DNA of 64,000 nt from Sarocladium kiliense (taxonomy: Eukaryota; Ascomycota; Sordariomycetes; Hypocreales; Sarocladiaceae): assembly GCA_030734395.1 (NCBI GenBank), contig JAUZTG010000020.1, positions 558,001 through 622,000 on the forward strand, in the 5' to 3' direction. Below are positions 22,305 through 30,732 of the stretch, piece after piece. Made by a program: the position numbers and the translations under genes. Every line of letters starts with the position of its first letter. The stretch's first letter is position 1. The notes beneath the pieces are model-generated. The model had not been told where the DNA came from. It made no database searches and saw only the letters and a program-made list of their open reading frames with translations.

Positions 22305-24110
22305 ATGGGTTGTGCTTCGTCAAAAGAAGCCGGCGAGGCGGTGGCGCCAAGGACAGCTCCCGTCACACGGCCGATGGAAGAGCGGACCTGGGAAACTGAC
22401 AAGAGCTGGGCTCATACTAGCGAGCTCTTTAGCCAGTACATCGCTGAGCAAGAGGAAGGTCGGCAGCTTGCCCTGGAAAGCCGTGAGCCGTTTGCCTGCT
22501 TCGCTGCTGTCCGCTCGTGGCTGCAACCCAACTTCCGCGATTGCGCGTATCGAGGGACCATTCAAGGCCTAGACCCAGGAAGCCTGGAGATCAAGGCTGC
22601 AGATGGGAGCACGCAGAACTGGCCTTCCATGGAGATACTTGTGATGGACCCTTGGGCCACGGGGGTAGTCATTGCTGTTGTCTTGGTCCTCGCAGTCCCG
22701 GTTGATGCGGAGAAGCCATGGCTGGCGCCGGGCGACATGGTCAACACAGAGGCCATACGGTCTGCCAAAGACTACCTGGCATGGCGCATCCATCAGCAGG
22801 AGCAGAAGAGCGATGACTACGGCAACACAGAGATGATAATCGTGGCAGGCGCGGACATGCTGCGAGCAAGATGGAGGCCAAGCGTTAATGAGCCAACAAT
22901 CGTTCCGAGAACTGAGCAGCTCCCCAAATCAGCGGCGAAGAGTATCGATCGTCTTGGAAAGGCACCACTGGACTTTGTCGAGCCAATGGCACTCTATATG
23001 CCAATGGTCCTTGATGCGCTGCTTACCCAGATGAAAGGGTTCGCACCCGAGGCCACTGTCTGGGACGAGGGTGAGCTACTGTTCTCCGTCCAAGGATCGC
23101 CCTACCCTCATGCCACTCGGCTCTTTGTGACAAGAGACGAAGCAACCCGTGACAAGGAAGTGGAAGCTACAGAACATCAGGTTGTGATCCCTGAATGGCA
23201 TCCTGTGGCTGGTAAGGAACCGCACTTCCTCAGGCGCAACAGCAACCCCGAGAAAGACCCTGGTGGTGTCATAGCCCTTTCACTTGCAATCTCAATGGGG
23301 GCAAACACACCCTGGCCAAAGGTCGGCGACTTCGCGAAAGGACCCGTGCTCCAGGCCGCGGCGGATGCTCTGCTCGAGCTTCTCAAAGAATGGAACAGGC
23401 AAGGAAAGTTGCAGCGTTGTGTGGTTAAGGTGGATATGGGCTTCGACACTCTGCGGTACAGCTTCATCGGCAGCAAACTGGAGCCTGGGATTGCAGCGGC
23501 TTCCAAGAGGAATGTTCCTACTCTGAAGAGGCCTGAAGGCGCCATGGAAGGGTTCTTCGTCAAGGTTACAGACGTGCCGAAACACCATCTGTTCGACTCG
23601 GAGGAGCACTTTCAGGGGATCAGGTCCATGATGACTGAAAGAATGCTTCAGGACCCAGAGAGATTCAAGGCCAGGGCCCTGGAGACGGCGAAGGCGGCAG
23701 CTAGCCACCTTCTCGAGATGAACTTCCCGGGAAGTGAGATTACCGCGATGGAAGGTCTTCCCATCAGCTTCAATGACAGGGCTGCCGAAACCGCTGTTGT
23801 AGCGGCACGGCACCCAAACAAGACGGAGAAGGATATCATCTGTGCTGTCTACTGTATCCCAAGCCCTGACGGCGAACTGCATATTGACGCCTCAGGCAAA
23901 AGAAAGGAGTGGCTGGGAACTCCAGAGGCTAAAGCCGGGCTGGCGAAACTGTTGGAGAAGATGCAGCAGTGGCAGAAGGAAGGGAGACTCACGGAGGGCG
24001 AATGTATGGCACAGCTGATGATTGGCATCGACGCCGATCTTTACGAGTTTGTGGACGGTCGCTTTGAGGAACCGAGCGAGGAGCGTATAGCGCAATGGAC
24101 CTGGGGTTAG
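22305..24110 (+). CDS. Unrecognised 601-aa protein with dual-acylation N-terminus and three internal repeats
   Basis: I do not recognise the family. Single exon, ATG at 22305. The N-terminus MGCASSKE fits N-myristoylation at Gly2 with Ser6 and palmitoylation at Cys3, so membrane-inner-face anchoring is predicted. The body has three divergent repeats, at about residues 41-198, 233-395 and 464-592. Each has an alpha/beta opening, a hydrophobic strand (ATGVVIAVVLVLAV; PGGVIALSLAISMG; IICAVYCIPSP), a long amphipathic helix (SAKDYLAWRIHQQEQK; AAADALLELLKEWNRQGKL; AGLAKLLEKMQQWQKEGRL), then a strand pair ending in E-P (SVNEP; SKLEP; GRFEEP). Because the hydrophobic stretch at 119-132 aligns with strands in the other repeats, I do not call it a membrane helix. 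No catalytic motif is evident. It lies in a gene-poor pocket beside a UstYa-like gene. Confidence 0.8.
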   Translation: MGCASSKEAGEAVAPRTAPVTRPMEERTWETDKSWAHTSELFSQYIAEQEEGRQLALESREPFACFAAVRSWLQPNFRDCAYRGTIQGLDPGSLEIKAADGSTQNWPSMEILVMDPWATGVVIAVVLVLAVPVDAEKPWLAPGDMVNTEAIRSAKDYLAWRIHQQEQKSDDYGNTEMIIVAGADMLRARWRPSVNEPTIVPRTEQLPKSAAKSIDRLGKAPLDFVEPMALYMPMVLDALLTQMKGFAPEATVWDEGELLFSVQGSPYPHATRLFVTRDEATRDKEVEATEHQVVIPEWHPVAGKEPHFLRRNSNPEKDPGGVIALSLAISMGANTPWPKVGDFAKGPVLQAAADALLELLKEWNRQGKLQRCVVKVDMGFDTLRYSFIGSKLEPGIAAASKRNVPTLKRPEGAMEGFFVKVTDVPKHHLFDSEEHFQGIRSMMTERMLQDPERFKARALETAKAAASHLLEMNFPGSEITAMEGLPISFNDRAAETAVVAARHPNKTEKDIICAVYCIPSPDGELHIDASGKRKEWLGTPEAKAGLAKLLEKMQQWQKEGRLTEGECMAQLMIGIDADLYEFVDGRFEEPSEERIAQWTWG

Positions 24111-25176
24111 GAGGTGCATCCATTCGCGTTTCTCGGACGAGCACGTAGATCATGAGCGGTTTAATTTGTAATCCTAGTGGCGATCATAGAAACAAGCGTA
24201 TGCGGGCGTGATAAATGATAGAATGCCTGGCTTATCTTGTTCCTTGCTGATGCTGGTGTTGTGCTCGGGTGTCGCCATGGCTATTGAGCCTTATTGTCGT
24301 CTTATTGAGGATGCAAGCCACGCGACATGATTTCTTCTCATTGGAGTGACAGATAATTGAAGCACTAGCGCTGTTCAAGTACTGTAACTAAGCAACCTTA
24401 TTGATATTTGCTTCGGCAGTTCTTTCATTGGACGAGTTGGTTATCATGATCTCTTGAGAGCGGCTTCTGCCTACACCGCATCCTGAGATGACACGTCGAA
24501 AGTATCGGCCTCATCCAGTAGCTTCCATGGGGAGATCATTTGCGCACATGAATGAACGAGGTCATAAGAGGAAACGCTGAGATGGACAAAGACTCCACAT
24601 GGTCAGTATATCAAGCCTCCGAGGCGTTGGGACCTCCGCAAAGATTCGCTGTCGTGGAGAAGCGATTAGTTCAAGGGGTCCTCTATTTTGACTAGCTTCT
24701 CAAAGGCGCGCAGATCAGCCTTCAATAGACTCTATTAAGCAAGTACTTCGTGGACCGTGCCAAATTGCGCAACTGGACAATGCCACGCGGTGGTTTGCAC
24801 CTTCGCAAATGTGACCGAGGATCCCAGTCATGTTCCGACAGGTGAACAGCGTATTAGACTCAATAAACCGTGTAGTGGCTCGCATGGATGCTTGTACTCG
24901 TGGCTCTGTATAGGGCTTGCCGCGTGACAAGTGACTTCTGTCCGAGCCAGAAGTACCTCTCACTGGGAATCCGTGTAGTCCCAATCACTATCACATGTAG
25001 TCATAACGGAATGGCATTTCCACGGGCTGGAATCGCCCAACTGATGAAATGGTGGCGTCCGGTACGAACAAAGTCTGGTGGCTGGATTAATGCGATTCAT
25101 ATATCGGCGCCCGTCCTTGGCAACTGTTGTCATTCCTGCAGCTCCGCCATCTGTGCACCTCCCGTCAGAGTTGAAC
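24111..25176. other. Gene-free region upstream of UstYa-like gene
   Basis: 1066 bp. I searched both strands for a short secreted precursor with repeated Lys-Arg sites, as found near other UstYa genes, and saw none. Open frames are short and unlike protein. Confidence 0.5.
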
Positions 25177-26364
25177 ATGTCCTCAATTCAAAAACAGAAG
25201 TCTCGCAGACCGTCCTCCAGTCTCTATGGAAGAGCCCCCAGGGCAAGCCGTATGGACCTGATTAGGGAGAAGGAGGAGGATATCGGCACTGAGCTCATCG
25301 AGGACGCGGCCGACGATGTTGCTGATGAGAGTGACCCGAACAATGTCCGATGGCTATCGGCAAAGCGATCAATAACCTCTTATGAACGGTGGCTTTGGGT
25401 CTCGGTCACAATTGCGTTGAGTGTGCTTTGCGCGGTTCTCGGCGTGCAACTTGGCAAGGTTGCAGAAAGGCCACCGGCTTACAAAGAGACAGATCTTGGT
25501 TCGTATCGACCTTCAAAAGTTCTGCACGGCAAGGGAATACGCTGATGAAATATAGCATCGATGAGGAGTTTAGTGGTCGAAGAGAAACGACCTTTCCACT
25601 CCACCGCGAAGGTGCTGGACAACGGCACGATCACTTTCAGCACCGTCAGCCTGAAGTATGTCGGACCCCCAAGACAGGAGATTGATGATGCCTGGAAAAA
25701 GTTGCTGGAACGTGGGTATCATCGAAATGACGTGTTGTGTGGCCTTGAGGCTGATGAGGTGCACAGCGCAGATCCTTGCCCTGACTGATGAGGAAGCTGG
25801 GGAGATGAAGGACTTGAGCATCAAGAACGACTTTGGCAAGAGAATCATGAGGTATGACTGAAGCCCTTCAAGTTGTATCTGAGCTGACATTGGGAACAAA
25901 CAGCCTCTACGTCTACCATACTCTTCATTGCGTCGTACGTACACACACCTACTTTGAACCTAACGATGACAAACAATTGACTCGGGAATCAAAGAACATG
26001 GTCCGCAAAAGCTTCGACTTCGAATACTACTACAAGATCAAATCCGAGGAGATGGGATACAACTATCGAGATCATATTTGTAAGCTCGTATCACACCACC
26101 CTTAGGTCTGTTATGTACTATGCTGATGAATCGGCAGACCATTGTATCGACGACATCCGCCAGAACATCATGTGTCAAGGCGACCTCACCCCGGTGCCGT
26201 TCTACTGGGATACTCACATGCAGTGGCCGTTGGGCAACACAAGTCAGCCTCATACCTGTAGGAATCACGAGACTATCCGCGAGTGGGCCATGGAACGACG
26301 TGTGGGAGAGGGCGGAAGTCCGATAGGGCTTCCTGTGGACACGAGTGGACATGGACACCGCTGA
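25177..26364 (+). CDS. UstYa-family (DUF3328) oxidase-like membrane protein
   Basis: Six exons: 25177-25498, 25556-25711, 25767-25851, 25904-25934, 25995-26079, 26138-26364; 301 residues with all phases matching. Seen: a cytosolic polar N-terminus, one membrane segment (WLWVSVTIALSVLCAVLGVQ, about 72-91), KETDL, GPPRQEIDDAWKKLL, LTDEEAGEM, and both family-defining HxxHC motifs: HTLHC at 193-197 and HIYHC at 225-229, followed by CIDDIRQNIMC. UstYa proteins are metal-dependent oxidases that cyclise or modify ribosomal peptides (ustiloxin, asperipin, phomopsin) and other secondary metabolites. Exon 4 is 31 nt and carries the first motif. No precursor peptide or other pathway gene is adjacent, so the substrate is unknown. 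The exon 2/3 junction (LLE-PQIL) is the least certain. Confidence 0.85.
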
Positions 26365-26655
26365 AGGCGAGCACTGTCTCTAATCCAGCACATCGTGGAG
26401 CATGTTTCCTTTCGAACAAGACTGATTGAAGACTTGGACATCTATGGCGTGCTGTTGTCGCCATCAGGAGTAGACATCGTCGCAATGGACGACGGAGATG
26501 GGATCAGTATCACCACAGTTACATAATGCTTCTAGCCCAGAATGAGAGAAACTGATTTTGTTTAATTAACATGATTCGTACCAATCAATCATCAAGCATA
26601 GTCATACAGAACAGTCGAGTCTCGCGCAGCAAGCCCGTTGCAAACCCGTGCATCA

Positions 26656-26931
26656 TTACTGCTTCTTCCACTGACCAGCATCCTCAACACCCTTGGAAAC
26701 GCTGTTCACGCCATCCTGAACACCCGTGCCGATGTTGCCCAGGGCATCGCCAACGGGGCGGCCAGTGTTGCCGGTCGCTCCCGTGACAGTGTCTCCAACG
26801 CCCCGAGTCGCAGCACCAGTGACATTTCCGACCGTACGGCCGAGTCCTCCGAGGGTGTTACCGAGAGTGCTGGTGACGAACTTGCCTGCATCGGCGGCCT
26901 GGTCGCCAGCGGTGTTGTTGTTGCCAGTCAT
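26656..26931 (-). CDS. Small Gly/Thr/Asn-rich LEA-like hydrophilic protein, 91 aa
   Basis: Single exon with ATG at 26931, TAA at 26656. The protein lacks a signal peptide, has no Cys, and repeats short amphipathic units of the kind GNTLGGLGRTVGNVTGAA, GVGDTVTGATGNTGRPVG and ALGNIGTGVQDGVNSVSKG, ending GVEDAGQWKKQ. This periodic G-x-x-V/T pattern resembles LEA-like stress proteins, and short proteins of this composition are common in moulds. A role as a desiccation/stress protectant is inferred only from composition. A TATA-like TATTTAA (minus strand, 27088-27082) is 151-157 bp upstream, in keeping with inducible expression. It converges on the UstYa-like gene, 291 bp away. Confidence 0.75.
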   Translation of the reverse strand: MTGNNNTAGDQAADAGKFVTSTLGNTLGGLGRTVGNVTGAATRGVGDTVTGATGNTGRPVGDALGNIGTGVQDGVNSVSKGVEDAGQWKKQ

Positions 26932-28500
26932 GGTGATTGTTGTTTGGTTTTGGTTGGCTTGAGGTACAAGTGGTTTTGGTGTAAGTGGTAGTGGTAGTCA
27001 AGTCTTGGTTTGTTTGGTTTGGCTCTGAGGAAGTCTGGAACAAAAAGAATATTGCTTCGAATCGAGGGAAGATGAGAGGGATTAAATATCCAGACCCTTA
27101 CACACCAGATGTCCGCATAAACCTCCTCCAGGGTCTTGATGCTGCTGGATGATCTACACCGGCCCGCCTATGGTGATATGACGTCAAACGCTCACGTATA
27201 TCGAGATCCGGATTTCAGTCTCCATCACCACCACCTTGTTTGACACGAATCCAACCAGATGCCTGCACAATCCATTCATTCTTCCCCACGAATGACGCTC
27301 GCCCCCCAGAAGTTTCCGCCACACTTCGCATTGCTAAGGCACGTAGCTTGCGCCACCCACCTGGTCCTTGACTTTTCCTGCACCGTGGTCACCTCAGCCA
27401 CTTCCTTGATCGCGACGCCTCGCCCGGCCAATGAGCGCAGGGACCACTCAACCACACAGCGTCGGCCGAGCATCAAGCTTCGTCGGTTGTGACTGATGAC
27501 TGTGTATTACTGTGTGCTAGTGTGGCTGATCTGTCAGGATGTGTGTGTGTGTCTTGCTGTAGCTCGGCGGGGGAGAAACGTGCACTCGTGAAGGGTGTGC
27601 TGTGGCATCATGGGAGCATTGATCGACAGCCACGGTGGCTGGAATGACGACTCTTGTTGGGGAAGAATCGTGTCGTACATGCTGGAAGTTTGATCAAGAC
27701 CTCACTAGCCACACGAAGCGGCCTTGTACAAGCCATCGTGACTGTTTTTCAAGCATATGCGGCCTCGGTTGGATGCAAGATTCCGTCAACGAGTAGTTTT
27801 GGTCCTCGGCTCAATGAAGTGAGGGTAGTTGATCACACCATCACGGAGTTGGTGAGCCATGCAGATACTTGCAGTGTTATTCGCGGTCTCTCGATCATGA
27901 CGCGCAGTTCCAGTTGCTGAGATCTTGCGTGACATGGCGCCAAATTTCCAAGAAAGCATGGGCAACGCCATCTCATGGCTCGGCTACCCGTTCATGAACT
28001 CTTCCTGTGAGAGATAGCAATGTACAAGTCCAGTCATCGCTATGTGAACCGTAAAGAATAATCCATTGCTGCAGTGGCTGCTCTACATTACACTTGTTCC
28101 CTGCTGAGACCAACATAAAATACGTCTTGATGGAAATCAATACTGCCTTCTGATCCCATGGAACAATGTATAGTATTTCCTAGTCGTACACACGTCAGTG
28201 GACGGCCGGCCCATAGCTAATAATCTGCGTCATCGTCAGGGATGGCATCCTAAGCGTCTATGGCGTAGCCGCCGTTACTTCGGCATTGATACGTAGAGCT
28301 TCTCACCGACGCCCACCCTCACCAGCTGTGCACTTGCGAGTGTAAGTATGGTGACTTGTCATGATTCGCAGACCACTGTGAGAAGAGACACTATGATTGA
28401 ACGCTGATATATGAATGAAAAAACAACGCTTGTCGCATCTACGTTCCCTTTACTAACCCATGCATGCATCATCACTACATAACGCCTGAAGGTGACCCAA
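26932..28500. other. Gene-free region with TATA-like box for the LEA-like gene
   Basis: 1569 bp between the LEA-like start and the dbp7 stop. It includes the TATA-like element at 27082-27088 (minus strand) and a short GT microsatellite near 27540-27552. No gene is seen. Confidence 0.5.
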
Positions 28501-30732
28501 TTATCCAATGTTGAACTCATCCGCAGCCGAACTCATCAACATCCTGCTCTTCTGATTGAGGATATTTTGAGCGGGCTTCGCGTCCGTCTCTGTGTGCCTG
28601 TTGCCCTTGTCCTTGCCTCCCTTCTTAGCTTTGCGATCAAGGCCAGAACCAATGCCACCAGGGGCCTCGCGAAGGCCAAAGCTCTTCGCAGTGTGGCCGA
28701 GGTGAAGCTCCGTAATATCGAAGTGAATGCGCTCCTCCCGTGTATGTGTAGCGTAGGCCCTGATATGGGACTTGAATCCATTTCGGGCCAACTCCAATCG
28801 CGTGGGGTCAGTTAAGAGCCTTTGTTCCAGGTGAAGCTGCAGGCTTTCTGCTTTATCGTGATAGGAGCCATGCTCGGATGCCACGGCTTGCGTCTCAACA
28901 GGGTACTCCATCTTATTCATAAACGCCTTCTGAAGTATCGTCTCGTAAGACTGATGGGAGGGCGGACCAGAACCCTTGAGTAGCTCAATGTAGCCCTCCT
29001 CAGTACCCGGAAGAAGGAAGAGCAGAGCATCACCAGAACGTCCAGCACGAGCTGTTCGGCCAACACGGTGAATATGGTCAGCAAAGCTGAATGCTGGATC
29101 GTACTCGATGACCAAGTCAACCGAGGGAATATCCAGACCTCGAGATGACACATCTGTTGTAATGAGAACTGATGGTGACTTGCACGCCGAGAATGATTTG
29201 AGGGTTGCCGTTCGGATTGGTTGTGACAGCGAACCGTGCATACGGTGCAGAACGACCTCGGGGCTGGCAGGGGATGTGATATAAGCAGCCTTGCCGACAG
29301 TCTTCGATATGAGTTCTGATTCTTTCGAGGGCTGTTCCCCTGATGTAATCTCAGCTTGGAGCTTGAGAAGTTCGTAGTGGAAGTCCACAGAATCTGCGCA
29401 GGATATGAAGATAATGGCTTTCATTGTCCGTCCGCGACGAGCAAAGGTGGCTTTGAGATACGCGATGAGAGTAACGAGACGAAGCTTTGCCGGCACAATC
29501 GTGTAAGACTGATGGAGTTGTGCCGGAGCTTTGTGCACGTCCTTGTTTGCAATCTCGATCGTATCATCCTCGCTCTTGTCCGCAGCAAGAAACGTCGCGT
29601 CCGCCAAGGTCATTTCACCCAGCTTCTGGACGTTCATCTTCATTGTTGCTGAACAGAGCACAGTTACTCTCCGTTCAGGCAAAGCCTCCAGAGACGTGCC
29701 GTCCGGAGTTTTCGTGACAACTTGCACCTTCTTCAAGGCCTCGATAGTCTTCTTCAAATCCTCCTCGAAACCGAGATCCATGAGACGGTCACCTTCATCG
29801 AGAACGAGCCACCTCACAGTGCCAAAATTCAGTGCCTTCGTGTTGTCAATATGATCTGCTAGACGACCAGGAGTGGCGACAAGAAAGTTGACTCCCTTCC
29901 GAATGCGCGACTTCTCAGCCTTCTTGGATTCACCTCCTGTGATGGCGGTAGACACCAGCCAGGGGAATGGCCGCAGAAGCTGCTCCAGAACTGTATGTGT
30001 CTGCTTCGCAAGTTCGCGAGTCGGTGCCACGACGATGGCGAACAGGCCGGAATCGCGATGAATCTGTTTCCCGCCGACTTTGCTGCTCAAAAGGAGGACT
30101 CGGTGTAGGATCGGTAGCAAGTAAGCAAAAGTCTTGCCAGATCCGGTCTCTGCCTGCACAAAAGCATCGCCGCTGCTCGTAATCATATGCGGAACAACCT
30201 TCTTCTGAATTGCTGTGGGCCGTTCAAGTCTCATCTTGCTGAGTTCGTCAACAAGACGGGAATACAACTGGAGAGAACCAAAGTTGGCAAGCTCCAATGG
30301 GGCATTAGTAGCCTCTGGAGCCTTCCATTCCGTCTGTTCATCGTCGAATACGGTCTTTTGCTTCGGGTTGAAGGAGAACAACTTCGAGACTACCTGCTTA
30401 GGCGGCTTCGAAGGGTCTTGTGGACGCTTGGCTTGACCGCCGACTTGTCCTTCAGTGGCACCCGTAGTTCGACCACCCCTGAAGTCGTTGAAGCCCGTCC
30501 TTGGGACATATGCTGATTGTGATTCATCGTCATCGACTCGTCGCCTCTTGTTCGGTCCTTGTGCTGGATCGACATCGTCATTCGGCGCATCGTGGCTTGC
30601 CTTGGAGGATCCTGCGTTGGCTGCCTTCTCTGCGCGCTTGCGATCTCGCCAGTTCCCGCCTTTGAACTTGATGTGAGACTTGATGGGCGCACTGCCGATC
30701 TCGAAGTTCAACAGCATGCCATCGTCAGCCAT
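28501..30732 (-). CDS. dbp7: DEAD-box ATP-dependent RNA helicase Dbp7 (DDX31 family)
   Basis: Nucleolar helicase for early 60S subunit assembly (27S pre-rRNA particles). Intronless, 743 residues. Seen: the Dbp7-type N-terminus (MLLNF, IKSHIKFKGGNWRDRKRAEK), Q motif before RPTAIQKKVVP, motif I AETGSGKT at 194-201, PTRELAKQ, TPGRLADH, motif II DEGD (near residue 314), SATMK, motif V TDVSSRGLDIP and motif VI HRVGRTARAG. The third position of motif II is Gly, as expected for this subfamily. The basic C-terminus (DRKAKKGGKDKGNRH) supports nucleolar localisation. The promoter has a dense cluster of CTTATCG sites. Confidence 0.95.
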   Translation of the reverse strand: MADDGMLLNFEIGSAPIKSHIKFKGGNWRDRKRAEKAANAGSSKASHDAPNDDVDPAQGPNKRRRVDDDESQSAYVPRTGFNDFRGGRTTGATEGQVGGQAKRPQDPSKPPKQVVSKLFSFNPKQKTVFDDEQTEWKAPEATNAPLELANFGSLQLYSRLVDELSKMRLERPTAIQKKVVPHMITSSGDAFVQAETGSGKTFAYLLPILHRVLLLSSKVGGKQIHRDSGLFAIVVAPTRELAKQTHTVLEQLLRPFPWLVSTAITGGESKKAEKSRIRKGVNFLVATPGRLADHIDNTKALNFGTVRWLVLDEGDRLMDLGFEEDLKKTIEALKKVQVVTKTPDGTSLEALPERRVTVLCSATMKMNVQKLGEMTLADATFLAADKSEDDTIEIANKDVHKAPAQLHQSYTIVPAKLRLVTLIAYLKATFARRGRTMKAIIFISCADSVDFHYELLKLQAEITSGEQPSKESELISKTVGKAAYITSPASPEVVLHRMHGSLSQPIRTATLKSFSACKSPSVLITTDVSSRGLDIPSVDLVIEYDPAFSFADHIHRVGRTARAGRSGDALLFLLPGTEEGYIELLKGSGPPSHQSYETILQKAFMNKMEYPVETQAVASEHGSYHDKAESLQLHLEQRLLTDPTRLELARNGFKSHIRAYATHTREERIHFDITELHLGHTAKSFGLREAPGGIGSGLDRKAKKGGKDKGNRHTETDAKPAQNILNQKSRMLMSSAADEFNIG

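Noticed and set aside
22647..22706. Transmembrane helix in the 601-residue orphan protein
   Set aside because: The same position in the two other repeats is a less hydrophobic strand, so a membrane span is unlikely.
24111..25176. Possible Kex2-type precursor peptide next to the UstYa-like gene
   Set aside because: No short frame with a signal peptide and repeated Lys-Arg cores was found on either strand.
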